Positions 1 to 8,607 of a stretch of 43,418 bases of DNA are shown piece after piece. This DNA comes from Chitinophagaceae bacterium (GTDB lineage: Bacteria; Bacteroidota; Bacteroidia; Chitinophagales; Chitinophagaceae). The translations under genes were made by a program, and so were the position numbers. Below the pieces are notes generated by a model. The model made no database searches, had not been told where the DNA came from, and was given only the letters and a program-made list of their open reading frames with translations. Location of the stretch: NCBI GenBank assembly GCA_947380605.1, contig CANCRO010000013.1:1-43418 (forward strand), read 5' to 3'. Within the stretch, counting starts at the first letter, position 1. The number at the start of each line of letters is the position of its first letter.

Positions 1-733
1 GTTCACCTATGTTAGTAATATTATGTAAGAACATGCTATTTAAATAAACTACATCACCTGCTTTACAACTTTGTTGCTCATTAGCAATGCGCATTTCACC
101 ATTACCCTCCAACATCAAAATGATTTCTTCATCTGTATGTGTATGGGGATCATGACTTTTTTTACCCGGATTCAATGTAGTTACATGAATATCAAATTTA
201 TTGAGCATTGCAGTGGGTCGATTAAAAAATTGACGAACACCCCCTCGGTCATGTTCTTTAAATACAATATTATTCCAGTCTATAAAAAATGATCCTCCTG
301 CTAAGATTGCCCTTTCTTTATTAACAGGTGCGTAAGAGTGATACAACATTTCATAATAAGAAATGCTTGTTTTGCCAGTATTAGCCACTTTCAAAACATC
401 ACCAGGTAGTAAACAAACAATCGATCCCCGAACTAATTCAGTGACCTTATTATTTAAGGTAAATGATATTGGCCCGTCTTTAACTATAATAAAAAGTTCT
501 GTCTGATTATTATTGGTATAGGCATTTTTTTTACCTTTTTCTATGGTGATCACTTTAATAGAATGCGATGACAATATTGAACCAGCCCCATTAAATATAG
601 ACCTTACACTACCATTTGGATTATTTTCTATCTTACTATTTTCATAGGAATAAACTTTAGATATCAAGGGATTAAGCTGCGAAAAACTGCTTAAACTAAT
701 CAAAATAAAAATGGTAAAAATGAAATTCTTCAT
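1..733 (-). CDS. Secreted bicupin protein (3' end missing)
   Basis: Reading leftward from an ATG at 731-733, the frame stays open to the window edge, so the C-terminus is missing (244 residues seen). The N-terminus is a hydrophobic signal peptide ending near SSFSQ, so the protein is exported. Two cupin folds can be seen. The first (about residues 50-130) lacks clear metal ligands. The second (about 180-244) has a complete motif 1 with H197, H199, E203 and G210, and motif 2 with H237 and N241, so it should bind a metal. Residue pattern alone does not give the substrate; bicupins include sugar-acid and ureidoglycine enzymes as well as sensors. It is the last visible gene of the leftward amino-sugar set, 35 bp after nagP, so a periplasmic sugar-related role is an inference. 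Confidence 0.8.
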   Translation of the reverse strand, partial: MKNFIFTIFILISLSSFSQLNPLISKVYSYENSKIENNPNGSVRSIFNGAGSILSSHSIKVITIEKGKKNAYTNNNQTELFIIVKDGPISFTLNNKVTELVRGSIVCLLPGDVLKVANTGKTSISYYEMLYHSYAPVNKERAILAGGSFFIDWNNIVFKEHDRGGVRQFFNRPTAMLNKFDIHVTTLNPGKKSHDPHTHTDEEIILMLEGNGEMRIANEQQSCKAGDVVYLNSMFLHNITNIGE

Positions 734-768
734 AGACTTATTTATTGAAATAAAATTTAAACGTATGC

Positions 769-2085
769 TTAAATACTTTTCCATCTTCTAATCTTGTGAC
801 CATACATAGCATAAAAAACTAGGTAAATATAGCAGGGTATCAATACTGCATAAGCCATTCTAACATCGATTTTATCTGCGACATAACCGTAGAATAGCGG
901 CATAATAGCATTGCCACTTAATCCCATAATCATAATGGATGCGCCAAGTTTAGTGAATCTGCCAAGACCATCTAAAGCAAGGGGCCAGATGCCAGCCCAT
1001 ACCAATGAATTTGCTAGTCCCAACAACACTACAAACCAAATTGAAATATCACTTTTATGTCCAAGTATTTCAACCCTACCATGAGAAAAAATAATTAAAA
1101 AGCATAAGGCAAGTCCGAGTAAAGTACAAAAACGAAGTGCATTTACCTGGCTAATGAATTTTGGGATAAGAAGGATTCCAGAAATGTATCCAATAATTGT
1201 TGCCGCTAATGTATAGGATGGAAAAGCTTTTGCTTCCAATAAGGGCATATCCATCGAGTTAGCATAACCAATGATTGTATCGATAGAAATAACCTGAGTA
1301 CCTACATGTAAAAAGATAGCAAAAGCTCCTAAAATTAAATGCGGAAAATCAATAATTGATTGCTTGTCTGCATTAGCTGCTGCAAGTTCTGTAGATTCTT
1401 TATCGGTATCAATTTCTGGAAGTGGAGAAAGCCTAACTAACAAACCCAAAATAAATAATACAGTTCCTACAATTGCATAGGGAACAATAACTCGTCTGAC
1501 CAATTCATCAAGGGCTTGCGATTTTTGAATAGCATTCATTGAAGGCAATTGTGCAAAAAGATCTGTGTCGGTTGCTTTTAATACCACTGCAGCAAATACC
1601 AAAGGAGCAATAATACCAGCTCCCTTATTACAAATCCCCATAATACTAATTCGCTGGGCTGCACTTTCTTTAGGCCCCAAAACAGTAATATAGGGATTAG
1701 CCGCAGTTTGTAAAATAGCCAATCCAGCGCCAATGGTAAATAGTCCAATCAGAAAAATTTCATAGGTGCGCGTCATAGCAGCAGGAATAAAAATAATTGC
1801 ACCAAGAGACATGGTCCAAAAGCCTGTCATCATACCTTTTTTAAACCCTGTTTTTTTAAGTAAAAAAGAGGCAGGTACCGACATCACAAAATAAGAAATA
1901 TAAAAAGCGAAGGTAACTAGGTATGCTTTGAAATGAGAAAGCTCACAAGCAATTTTGAAATAGGGTATTAAAATTGAATTCACCCAGGATACAAATCCAA
2001 AAATAAAAAAAAGCATACCAATAATCATTATTGATATCCTAGTTTGACTTTTTGTAAGCGAGCTTATTTCAATTGGGTTTGACAT
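769..2085 (-). CDS. nagP: FucP-type MFS sugar transporter, probable N-acetylglucosamine permease
   Basis: A 438-residue inner-membrane protein with about 12 hydrophobic segments, of the L-fucose:H+ symporter (FucP) branch of the MFS, with the usual length of that family. FucP-type features include the first helix with FGFVSWVNSILIPYFK and the AANPYITVLGP segment after the fourth helix, followed by a conserved QRISIMGICNKGAG stretch. Members encoded beside nagB and nagA in Bacteroidota and Shewanella are called NagP and import GlcNAc. Here nagB ends one base upstream and nagA lies 10 kb away, so GlcNAc is the most likely substrate. The specificity comes from context: glucose, galactose or fucose transporters of the same family would look similar. 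Confidence 0.85.
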   Translation of the reverse strand: MSNPIEISSLTKSQTRISIMIIGMLFFIFGFVSWVNSILIPYFKIACELSHFKAYLVTFAFYISYFVMSVPASFLLKKTGFKKGMMTGFWTMSLGAIIFIPAAMTRTYEIFLIGLFTIGAGLAILQTAANPYITVLGPKESAAQRISIMGICNKGAGIIAPLVFAAVVLKATDTDLFAQLPSMNAIQKSQALDELVRRVIVPYAIVGTVLFILGLLVRLSPLPEIDTDKESTELAAANADKQSIIDFPHLILGAFAIFLHVGTQVISIDTIIGYANSMDMPLLEAKAFPSYTLAATIIGYISGILLIPKFISQVNALRFCTLLGLALCFLIIFSHGRVEILGHKSDISIWFVVLLGLANSLVWAGIWPLALDGLGRFTKLGASIMIMGLSGNAIMPLFYGYVADKIDVRMAYAVLIPCYIYLVFYAMYGHKIRRWKSI

Positions 2086-2086
2086 A

Positions 2087-2824
2087 TTATTTCTTTAGAA
2101 GTAGGGCCGATGATTCATCTAAATGCAAACTGCAATTGGGATGTGTTTGTAAAATACTTGCAGGCAAAAGATTACTCACTTTATTCTCTAAACAGTTTTT
2201 CACTGCTAATGCTTTACGTTCATCAGGAACTGAACATATGATGTGAGTTGATTTAAGAATCTGTTGAATTGACATACTTATCGCCTGTTTAGGAACAGCA
2301 TCAAATGTTTCAAACCATCCTTCACCCCATTGTTGTTTTCTACATGCAGCATCTAAATCTACTATTAGGTAGGGTTCTTCTGTATCAAAATCAGCAGGAG
2401 GATCATTGAAAGCAAGATGTCCATTTTCGCCAATACCTACTAGCGCAACATCAATGGGATGCTGCTTGATCAATTCACCTAATTGAGCACAGGTAGCTGT
2501 AGGATTAGTTTCAGCATCGATCAAATAATACTTACCTAAAGAGGGTACTTTTTTGATAAAACGCTCTTGTAAATATTTTCTAAAACTTGCCTTGTGAGTG
2601 ATTGGCAAGCCTATATATTCATCTAAATGAAACATAGTAACACAAGACCAGTCAATACCTAGTTCTTGTTGCAATGTTTGTAAAGTTGCAAATTGACTAG
2701 TGCCCGTTGCCAAAATAATATTTGAAAAACCTTTTTCCTTAATAGCTGATTTGATTAGCCTAGCGGCTTCCTGTCCTGCTGATTGTCCCAAATTTGCTGC
2801 CGTAGAATGAATCTGTATTTTCAA
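2087..2824 (-). CDS. nagB: Glucosamine-6-phosphate deaminase
   Basis: Converts glucosamine-6-phosphate to fructose-6-phosphate and ammonia in the cytoplasm, the last step of GlcNAc catabolism. At 245 residues it is close to family length. Visible motifs are the phosphate loop ATGTSQF (39-45), FHLDEYIGL (65-73) and GIGENGHLAFNDPP (130-143) with the catalytic His136. Where E. coli NagB has the ring-opening Asp141 (GNDGH), this protein has Asn134 (GENGH). The start codon is TTG (2822-2824): no in-frame ATG lies between it and the upstream stop, and the N-terminus MKIQIHST is family-like. It begins 10 bp after the acyltransferase and ends one base before nagP, so the three are probably co-transcribed. 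A related sugar-phosphate isomerase function is possible but less likely in this context. Confidence 0.9.
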   Translation of the reverse strand: MKIQIHSTAANLGQSAGQEAARLIKSAIKEKGFSNIILATGTSQFATLQTLQQELGIDWSCVTMFHLDEYIGLPITHKASFRKYLQERFIKKVPSLGKYYLIDAETNPTATCAQLGELIKQHPIDVALVGIGENGHLAFNDPPADFDTEEPYLIVDLDAACRKQQWGEGWFETFDAVPKQAISMSIQQILKSTHIICSVPDERKALAVKNCLENKVSNLLPASILQTHPNCSLHLDESSALLLKK

Positions 2825-2834
2825 TTGATTTGTT

Positions 2835-3932
2835 TTATACTTTTAAAAATATTTTCTTTTGATAGAGTAAATATAAGCATACCCACTTAACTAATAGGTT
2901 GCAAATTAACATTGCTAATACATTGTAGGGGTCGCCAATGAGATCACCCACCCAATGAAAGAATCCATCAGTGGCATGAGGCCAATTAATCAATTTACCT
3001 GACAGGTAAATTAAAATAGAATTCATTCCGATGACTTTGAAGATAAAAGCCCAATTTTTATACCCAAGCACATCAATGATATAATAAAAAATAGAAAAAA
3101 GTAAAAGACTCCATCCGGTAGTTATTAATACAAATGAACTAGACCAAAGATTTTTATTGATTGGGAAATCAATATTCCATATTTGTGCCAATAGGATTGA
3201 AGCGATACCCAGTACTACTAATGTTACTACTTGTTTAGATGGAGTAGTGGTTGTCTTTTTTAAATAATTTCCTGTCATGATCCCTGCAAGTGCAGAGCTG
3301 ACAGCTGGAATATTATTGAAAAATCCTACCGTATCGTGAATGCCTCTAGAAAGTTTGCCAGGAAGAATAGACCGATCAACAAATGAAGCAAAGTTTCCTG
3401 GTTCTGTCAAATCACCCATTGGAAAACCAGGAGCACTAGTAAATTTTAAAATTAACCAATAACCAATTAATAATGATGAAAACCAAATGATGTGATATTT
3501 ATCATTCACATACAGGTAAATGATATTTGACAGCAGATAAGAAATACCAATTCTTCCCAATACACTCATGAACCTAAAATCACTAATGGGTCTAATTTGT
3601 AGCCCATTATTGAAAATCATTCCTAAAATAACTAATATCAATCCTCTTCTAATCACCCGCAGTAAAAGGGTTTGTTTAGTTTTACCTTCTTCGAGTAATC
3701 TTCCAATTGAATAAGGAGTAGAAACCCCTGCTAAAAAAATGAACAAAGGAAAGATTAGATCGTAAACGGTGAATCCATTCCATCTAGGATGTTCAAACTG
3801 TGCAGATAAAGATTCCCAAAAAGGGTGATGGGTAATCCTAGCCAATGAATGAAATATTTCCTCAGCACCCATGATCCATATCATGTCGAAACCACGAAGC
3901 GCATCTAAGGAATAGAGTCTTTTTATCTGCAT
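2835..3932 (-). CDS. HGSNAT/YeiB-like membrane acyltransferase (DUF5009/COG4299), first copy
   Basis: A 365-residue multi-pass membrane protein related to heparan-alpha-glucosaminide N-acetyltransferase (HGSNAT). In human lysosomes HGSNAT moves an acetyl group from cytosolic acetyl-CoA to terminal glucosamine on the far side of the membrane. The N-terminal signature SLDALRGFDM (8-17) is present. His48 in EHPRWNGFTVYD is the likely equivalent of the acetylated His, followed by LIFPLFIFLAGV. The C-terminus YQKKIFLKV is typical. It sits directly upstream of nagB and nagP, which supports a role in re-acetylating glucosaminides so that they enter the GlcNAc route. The substrate is inferred. A second copy (10262-11458) lies in the same region on the other strand. 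Confidence 0.8.
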   Translation of the reverse strand: MQIKRLYSLDALRGFDMIWIMGAEEIFHSLARITHHPFWESLSAQFEHPRWNGFTVYDLIFPLFIFLAGVSTPYSIGRLLEEGKTKQTLLLRVIRRGLILVILGMIFNNGLQIRPISDFRFMSVLGRIGISYLLSNIIYLYVNDKYHIIWFSSLLIGYWLILKFTSAPGFPMGDLTEPGNFASFVDRSILPGKLSRGIHDTVGFFNNIPAVSSALAGIMTGNYLKKTTTTPSKQVVTLVVLGIASILLAQIWNIDFPINKNLWSSSFVLITTGWSLLLFSIFYYIIDVLGYKNWAFIFKVIGMNSILIYLSGKLINWPHATDGFFHWVGDLIGDPYNVLAMLICNLLVKWVCLYLLYQKKIFLKV

Positions 3933-3989
3933 AAATCAAATCAAGGTTTTAAAATTTTCAGATAGTTAAGCATCAAATTTTCAAAAAAA

Positions 3990-5339
3990 TTAAAGGGTAG
4001 GTTCCCATCCTTTTTCATATTCTCTGGTCCAGTATTTCATTGCCTCTTGATCATTTATGATGTGACCATTGGTTGGGTCAATATGAAGTGTTCTACCAGA
4101 TCTTTGGGCTATATTTCCTAACTGAACTAGCAATGTACTTTGATGACCACTAAGAATATCTGATATAACCGCCTTACCATTTTTAATACCATCAAAGAAA
4201 TTTTGAATATGCAAGGCATCTAATTCTTGAGCAGGGTCTACCAAATTACTGGTATTGATTACTCGATCATTTTTAACCTCTTTTATAAGATTGTTTTTTA
4301 GATCATGAATCTTGTAAGCATTGCCACTCTCAATTGTTATGCTGCCGTTTTCTCCATAAAAAGTTATCCCAGTACTAGTGCCTTCATTATTTTTTCCATT
4401 GCAGCTTCTTCCTTCCCAAGTAATCATGGCTTTATTTCCAAACTCTATGCTGATCATTTGAGTATCGGGAGTTTGCCAATCATCTTGATATCGAAATCTT
4501 CCTCCAGTAGAACTAACCTTTGTAGGGTAGTCCACTTGAAGTCCCCATCTAGCAAGGTCTACCATATGGGTACCATTATTTAAAGCCTCACCAGTTCCCC
4601 AATGCCAAAACCAATGCCAATTATAATGTATCAGATTGTCTTTAAAAGCTCGACGTGGGGCAGGACCCTGCCATAGATCATAGTTTAACCAATTGGGAAC
4701 CGCCACTTGTTTTCCAGTTCCAATAGATACACGGTTATTGGTATACCAAGTCTTCGCATAGTAAGCTTTACCAATTACACCAGCATGTAATTCTGCAATT
4801 GCCGCTGCTACATTTGGCCAGGAACGACGTTGGTTACCCATTTGTAAAACACGGTTGTATTTTTTTGCAGATTTTACTAAAAGTTCCCCTTCGTTTGGAT
4901 TGTGACTACAAGGCTTTTCTAAATAAACGTGTTTCCCTGCTGAACAGGCAAGCATTGCAGCTGGGGCATGCCAATGATCTGGAGCAGTAACGATCAATAC
5001 ATCGACATTTTTATCTTCTAAGGCATGCCGAAAATCTGGTGTAGACTTAGGTCTTTTATTCTGTATTTTTTCTACAGCATTAATACATTTATCAGCAGCT
5101 CTTGAATCTACATCACAAACATGAATTACTTCCGCATTCATTTGCGCTGCAAAATTGGTAGCAACTGCATAACCTCGGCTATTTACGCCCATTGATGCAA
5201 CAGCGATCTTTTCATTCGCCCCTGCAATACGATTATAATTTTTTGCAGAAAAGCCAGGAAGTATTCCACCAAAAGCAACTGCAGCAGCTGTTGCAGATGA
5301 ATTTTTAATAAACATACGACGAGAGTTATTATTTTTCAT
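3990..5339 (-). CDS. Tat-exported Gfo/Idh/MocA family oxidoreductase (449 aa)
   Basis: An NAD(P)-dependent sugar oxidoreductase-like protein. It starts with a Tat signal (SRRMFIK at 6-12 followed by an Ala-rich hydrophobic stretch), so it should be folded with its cofactor before export to the periplasm. A Rossmann region follows (IAVASMGVNSRG, 45-56), then the family lysine in EKPCSH (141-146) and a C-terminal Gfo/Idh domain containing NNGTHMVDLARWGL. The length suits the large exported Bacteroidota/Planctomycetota subgroup. Substrates of this subgroup are mostly unknown; some members act on sugars or keto-sugars. It lies 25 bp from a second Gfo/Idh gene and 57 bp from the acyltransferase, consistent with one amino-sugar transcript. 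The GH109 glycosidase branch was considered, but its sequence features were not seen. Confidence 0.85.
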   Translation of the reverse strand: MKNNNSRRMFIKNSSATAAAVAFGGILPGFSAKNYNRIAGANEKIAVASMGVNSRGYAVATNFAAQMNAEVIHVCDVDSRAADKCINAVEKIQNKRPKSTPDFRHALEDKNVDVLIVTAPDHWHAPAAMLACSAGKHVYLEKPCSHNPNEGELLVKSAKKYNRVLQMGNQRRSWPNVAAAIAELHAGVIGKAYYAKTWYTNNRVSIGTGKQVAVPNWLNYDLWQGPAPRRAFKDNLIHYNWHWFWHWGTGEALNNGTHMVDLARWGLQVDYPTKVSSTGGRFRYQDDWQTPDTQMISIEFGNKAMITWEGRSCNGKNNEGTSTGITFYGENGSITIESGNAYKIHDLKNNLIKEVKNDRVINTSNLVDPAQELDALHIQNFFDGIKNGKAVISDILSGHQSTLLVQLGNIAQRSGRTLHIDPTNGHIINDQEAMKYWTREYEKGWEPTL

Positions 5340-5364
5340 ACTAGCGTATTAATATTTTAATAAA

Positions 5365-6387
5365 TTAATGAACTGCCTTTTTGAAGACCTCCTCAAGAAG
5401 AATGGCTTGACCCTTATTTCTTTTACTTTCATCCGCTGCCTCCATGAAAGTGTAAATTTCTAGAATTTCAGCTTTGGATACTGGAGGTATTCCTGTTTTA
5501 AAAAATTCAATAATTTGATCTAATAAATTATCATACCCTTTAAAAGGTCCCAATACCAAATTTCCTTTTTCACCGTAGGCAGTTCCGCCATAATCATGCG
5601 AACCAATTCTTGTCCCTCGAAAAGTTCCCACTCTTCCGTCGTTCCAAACGCCAACAACTATATCCGTATTATCAGTACTCGTTCTTGTAATTTGCTTACA
5701 CCCAATACCCATAACAGTATAAAGTATTTCGACCCCATGAATACCATACCAAAAGAAATCAGGATGTGTTTTTTCTAGGGTAGCAGGACTGTATGTATCA
5801 GCCCCTACAATTTTTCCTACTTTACCTTTAGCTGCTTCCTGTGCAGATTCCATATATCTGAGGGATGAACTTGAAAATACAGGAACATGATATTGATCAG
5901 CAGCTTTGAATATTTTAATGGCATCACGCAAAGAACCAGCCACAGGCTTGTCAATAAATAATGTCTTACCTGCTTTTATTACTTGTACTGCTTGATCCAA
6001 ATGAGGTCTACCATCATTGGTTTCTAATAAAACAAAATCAACTTTAGTTAACAATTCTTGAATGGATTGGACAATTTCAACACCCAATTTTTTTACCTCT
6101 TCTGTATAGCCAGGTATTCGTTTAACAGATGATTCAATATCAGCACTACCTTGAGGATAAGCAGCAACAATTTTGAATCCTTTATATTTTTCTGATGGAT
6201 TGGATCCGTTTAATGATTTTGTAAAAGCAATACTGTGGGAAGTGTCCAATCCAATTATACCAATTCTACCTGAAGCAGTAATTTTATGGTTATTCGTTTT
6301 TGCCAGTAATGATTTTGAAAACGTAATTGCACCAGCAGTCAAAGAAGCATCACGAATAAAACGTCGACGATCGTACCTGTTTTTCAT
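5365..6387 (-). CDS. Tat-exported Gfo/Idh/MocA family oxidoreductase (340 aa)
   Basis: The second, shorter Gfo/Idh/MocA paralogue and the first gene of the leftward set. The N-terminus has a twin-arginine motif (DRRRFIRDA, 6-14) followed by a short hydrophobic run, so Tat export is likely. The Rossmann turn is IGIIGLDTSHS (42-52): the third glycine of GxGxxG is missing and an unusual LDTSH takes its place. The catalytic-lysine motif reads DKP (146-148) rather than EKP. This LDTSH subgroup is common in Bacteroidota, but I know of no proven substrate. Cofactor binding may be altered. It is separated from the DinB gene by a 379 bp divergent intergenic region. Confidence 0.8.
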   Translation of the reverse strand: MKNRYDRRRFIRDASLTAGAITFSKSLLAKTNNHKITASGRIGIIGLDTSHSIAFTKSLNGSNPSEKYKGFKIVAAYPQGSADIESSVKRIPGYTEEVKKLGVEIVQSIQELLTKVDFVLLETNDGRPHLDQAVQVIKAGKTLFIDKPVAGSLRDAIKIFKAADQYHVPVFSSSSLRYMESAQEAAKGKVGKIVGADTYSPATLEKTHPDFFWYGIHGVEILYTVMGIGCKQITRTSTDNTDIVVGVWNDGRVGTFRGTRIGSHDYGGTAYGEKGNLVLGPFKGYDNLLDQIIEFFKTGIPPVSKAEILEIYTFMEAADESKRNKGQAILLEEVFKKAVH

Positions 6388-6766
6388 ACCTCAATTTTAA
6401 AAAATTTCTTTAATTAAAACAACCTTAATTAAATTTCATCACTCAAATAACGGTTGCCTTGATTTGTTAAAAATAAGGGTTTTAAGTATTGCTGGCTATT
6501 TTATTAATCCACTTTCTACTAACGATTTATAGTAAAAAAGTACTCAAATTTTCAGTACCTATTCATAACAAAAGATAGAAACTTTCAGTTGATATCATTT
6601 AATCAATGATCGTCTATTTTATAACCGATAATACTTATTAAAATCATTAAAACCCAGAATGAATAATCAAATTCCACTTTTACAGTTGGTCTTAAATTAT
6701 TCGATAATTTTTTGAATTGTTGTATCTTTGAAACGCTTCAATAAGTTTATCAAATTAACATCTATA
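6388..6766. other. Divergent intergenic region
   Basis: 379 bases lie between the oxidoreductase gene (leftward) and the DinB gene (rightward). The right end holds a clear -7 box for the DinB operon. No exact TAnnTTTG match was found for the leftward operon. Two TTAATTAA palindromes (6410-6417 and 6425-6432) lie just upstream of the leftward start but are expected in such AT-rich DNA. No RNA gene or reading frame was recognised. Confidence 0.5.
6723..6730 (+). promoter_or_regulatory. -7 element of the DinB-CDGSH-LLM operon
   Basis: TATCTTTG matches the Bacteroidota -7 consensus TAnnTTTG exactly and is identical to the boxes before rnpB and pdhA in this window. No good -33 TTG lies at 17-23 bp upstream. 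The predicted transcript would start a few bases downstream, which rules out the TTG codon at 6728-6730 as a start and supports the ATG at 6767. Confidence 0.6.
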
Positions 6767-7255
6767 ATGGAAAATCAAGCAGCAGACTTAATGGTAAAAA
6801 TGAATGTAGCGATGTGGGACGGACAGAATAAAAAATTCGCAGAATTAATTGAAAAATTATCTGAAGAACAACTACTCAATGAAACAGCTCCCAATAGAAA
6901 CACAGGAATTTATCTTTTAGGACATATTGTTGCGGTAAGTGATGATCTGTTAAGATTATTTGATTTAGGAGAAAAAATGTTTCCAGATTATCTAGAAATG
7001 TTTATTAAAAGTCCTGACAAGTCGAATAAAACATTTCCCTCCATTGCTGAATTGAAAGCTGCCTACTATTTGGTTACTAAAAAATTAGCTATTCAATTTG
7101 AAAAATATAGTACGCAAGATTGGCTTTCAAAACACGCAGCCGTATCGGAAGAAGATTTTGCTAAAGAACCAACGAGAAATAAACTAAATGTCCTTATCAG
7201 TAGAACGGTTCACCTTGCTAATCATTTAGGTCAGATGGCTTATTTAAATAATTAA
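6767..7255 (+). CDS. DinB-family protein
   Basis: A 162-residue DinB/YfiT-type four-helix bundle, a family of metal-binding proteins that includes thiol-dependent S-transferases. Candidate metal-ligand histidines are in IYLLGHIVAVSDDLL (near residue 46) and in TVHLANHLGQMAYL at the C-terminus, matching the family's spaced His triad. An upstream TTG at 6728 could add 13 residues, but that codon is the end of the -7 promoter box, so the ATG at 6767 was chosen. It heads a rightward set with a CDGSH protein (40 bp on) and a flavin-dependent oxidoreductase. The shared theme may be thiol or redox chemistry, but no substrate can be named. Confidence 0.8.
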   Translation: MENQAADLMVKMNVAMWDGQNKKFAELIEKLSEEQLLNETAPNRNTGIYLLGHIVAVSDDLLRLFDLGEKMFPDYLEMFIKSPDKSNKTFPSIAELKAAYYLVTKKLAIQFEKYSTQDWLSKHAAVSEEDFAKEPTRNKLNVLISRTVHLANHLGQMAYLNN

Positions 7256-7295
7256 AATCATTAAATTAAAATTATAAAACTTAAAAATAAACAAA

Positions 7296-7535
7296 ATGGA
7301 CAACCCAATTATTGCAGGCAAATCACCTATCCCCGTAGAATTAGAAGCTGGAAAAACTTATGCATGGTGTTCATGTGGAAAATCGACTAAACAACCATTT
7401 TGCGATGGCTCTCACAAAGGTTCAGGTTTTGTTCCAAAAATTTTTGTAGCCGAAGAATCTAAAACTGCCTATTTATGTAATTGCAAGCACACAGAAAATC
7501 CTGGATTTTGTGATGGTTCACATAACAACCTATAG
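7296..7535 (+). CDS. Tandem CDGSH iron-sulfur domain protein
   Basis: A 79-residue cytoplasmic protein with two complete CDGSH motifs: CSCGKSTKQPFCDGSH and CNCKHTENPGFCDGSH. Each gives three Cys and one His, the ligand set that holds a redox-active 2Fe-2S cluster in mitoNEET/MiNT-type proteins. There is no membrane anchor, so it is the small soluble tandem form found in many bacteria. An A-rich leader (AATAAACAAA) precedes the ATG, as is usual in Bacteroidota without a Shine-Dalgarno. It lies between DinB and LLM genes and could pass electrons to or from the flavoenzyme; that pairing is an inference. Confidence 0.92.
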   Translation: MDNPIIAGKSPIPVELEAGKTYAWCSCGKSTKQPFCDGSHKGSGFVPKIFVAEESKTAYLCNCKHTENPGFCDGSHNNL

Positions 7536-7559
7536 ATTTTCCTTTTAAATTTTTATTGA

Positions 7560-8570
7560 ATGGAAATTGGGATAGATAGTTTTGCCATTGCGCCAACTCA
7601 TGCAAACATTAGCAATGCTCAAGCAATGAGTGAATTATTGGAAAGAATAGTTTTGGCAGACGAAGTAGGCTTAGATGTTTTTGGAATTGGCGAGCATTAC
7701 CGTAAAGAATTTTTAGATTCTGCACCAGCACTTATTTTGGCTGCTGCTGCTTCGCGTACCAAACGAATTATACTTACCAGTGCAGTTACTGTATTAAGTG
7801 CTGCTGATCCAGTGAGGGTTTTTCAAAACTTCTCTACATTAGATTTAATATCCAATGGAAGAGCTGAAATTGTTGCTGGCAGAGGTTCTTTCATTGAGTC
7901 CTATCCACTATTTGGATTAAACTTAAATGACTATGATGAACTTTTTATAGAAAAATTGGATCTTTTACTCAAGATAAGAGACAATGAAATTATAAACTGG
8001 TCTGGAAAATTTAGACCTGCATTAAATAACCAAGCAATTTATCCTCGCCCTATACAAAAAAAATTACCCATTTGGCTAGGAGTAGGAGGAACACCTGAAT
8101 CCTTTGCAAGAGCTGGTACATTAGGGATGCCTTTGATGGTAGCTATCATAGGTGGTGAAACCCATCGATTTAGGCCTTTGATAGATCTGTATAAATCAGC
8201 AGGTAAGCAAGCAGGTTATACACCAGAAGAATTAAAAGTAGGACTTCACTCATTAGGTTATGTTGCCAATTCTAGAGAGGAAGCTATCAAAGATTATTAT
8301 CCTGGATATGCTGAATTGTTCACTAAAATTGGACAGGAGAGAGGACGACCTCCAGTAACCAAAGCAGCATTTGATAGTCAAAATGGAACACTAGGAGCAC
8401 TGCTAGTTGATCATCCTGAAGCGGTAGCATCCAAAATACTAAGACACAGTGAGGCTTTAGGAGGTATTACAAGATTTACTTTTCAAATGGACGCTGGACT
8501 TTCCCATCAACAATTAATGAAATCAATTGAGTTGATTGGTACCAAAGTTTCTCCTTTGGTTAACCAATAA
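7560..8570 (+). CDS. LLM-class flavin-dependent oxidoreductase
   Basis: A 336-residue luciferase-like monooxygenase with a TIM-barrel fold (COG2141). The N-terminus MEIGIDSFAIAPTH, the FGIGEHYRKEF segment (about 41-51), and the SNGRAEIVAGRGSF and WLGVGGTPESFARAG segments fit FMN-dependent family members. It should use reduced FMN to oxidise or reduce a small organic substrate, which cannot be predicted. It starts 24 bp after the CDGSH gene and ends the operon; the next gene is convergent with a 37 bp gap. Confidence 0.85.
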   Translation: MEIGIDSFAIAPTHANISNAQAMSELLERIVLADEVGLDVFGIGEHYRKEFLDSAPALILAAAASRTKRIILTSAVTVLSAADPVRVFQNFSTLDLISNGRAEIVAGRGSFIESYPLFGLNLNDYDELFIEKLDLLLKIRDNEIINWSGKFRPALNNQAIYPRPIQKKLPIWLGVGGTPESFARAGTLGMPLMVAIIGGETHRFRPLIDLYKSAGKQAGYTPEELKVGLHSLGYVANSREEAIKDYYPGYAELFTKIGQERGRPPVTKAAFDSQNGTLGALLVDHPEAVASKILRHSEALGGITRFTFQMDAGLSHQQLMKSIELIGTKVSPLVNQ

Positions 8571-8607
8571 ATTATACTGAAAATTCATTTCAAGTCTAAG
8601 CATAACA

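Noticed and set aside
3990-5339. Reading the large Gfo/Idh protein as a GH109 alpha-N-acetylgalactosaminidase
   Set aside because: The fold is shared, but the EKPCSH and NNGTHMVDLA segments belong to the general exported Gfo/Idh group; characteristic GH109 sequence was not seen.
6410-6432. Two TTAATTAA palindromes before the oxidoreductase operon
   Set aside because: Low-complexity AT sequence makes this likely by chance.
6728-6766. TTG start giving DinB 13 extra residues
   Set aside because: The TTG is the end of the TATCTTTG -7 box, so it would not be transcribed.
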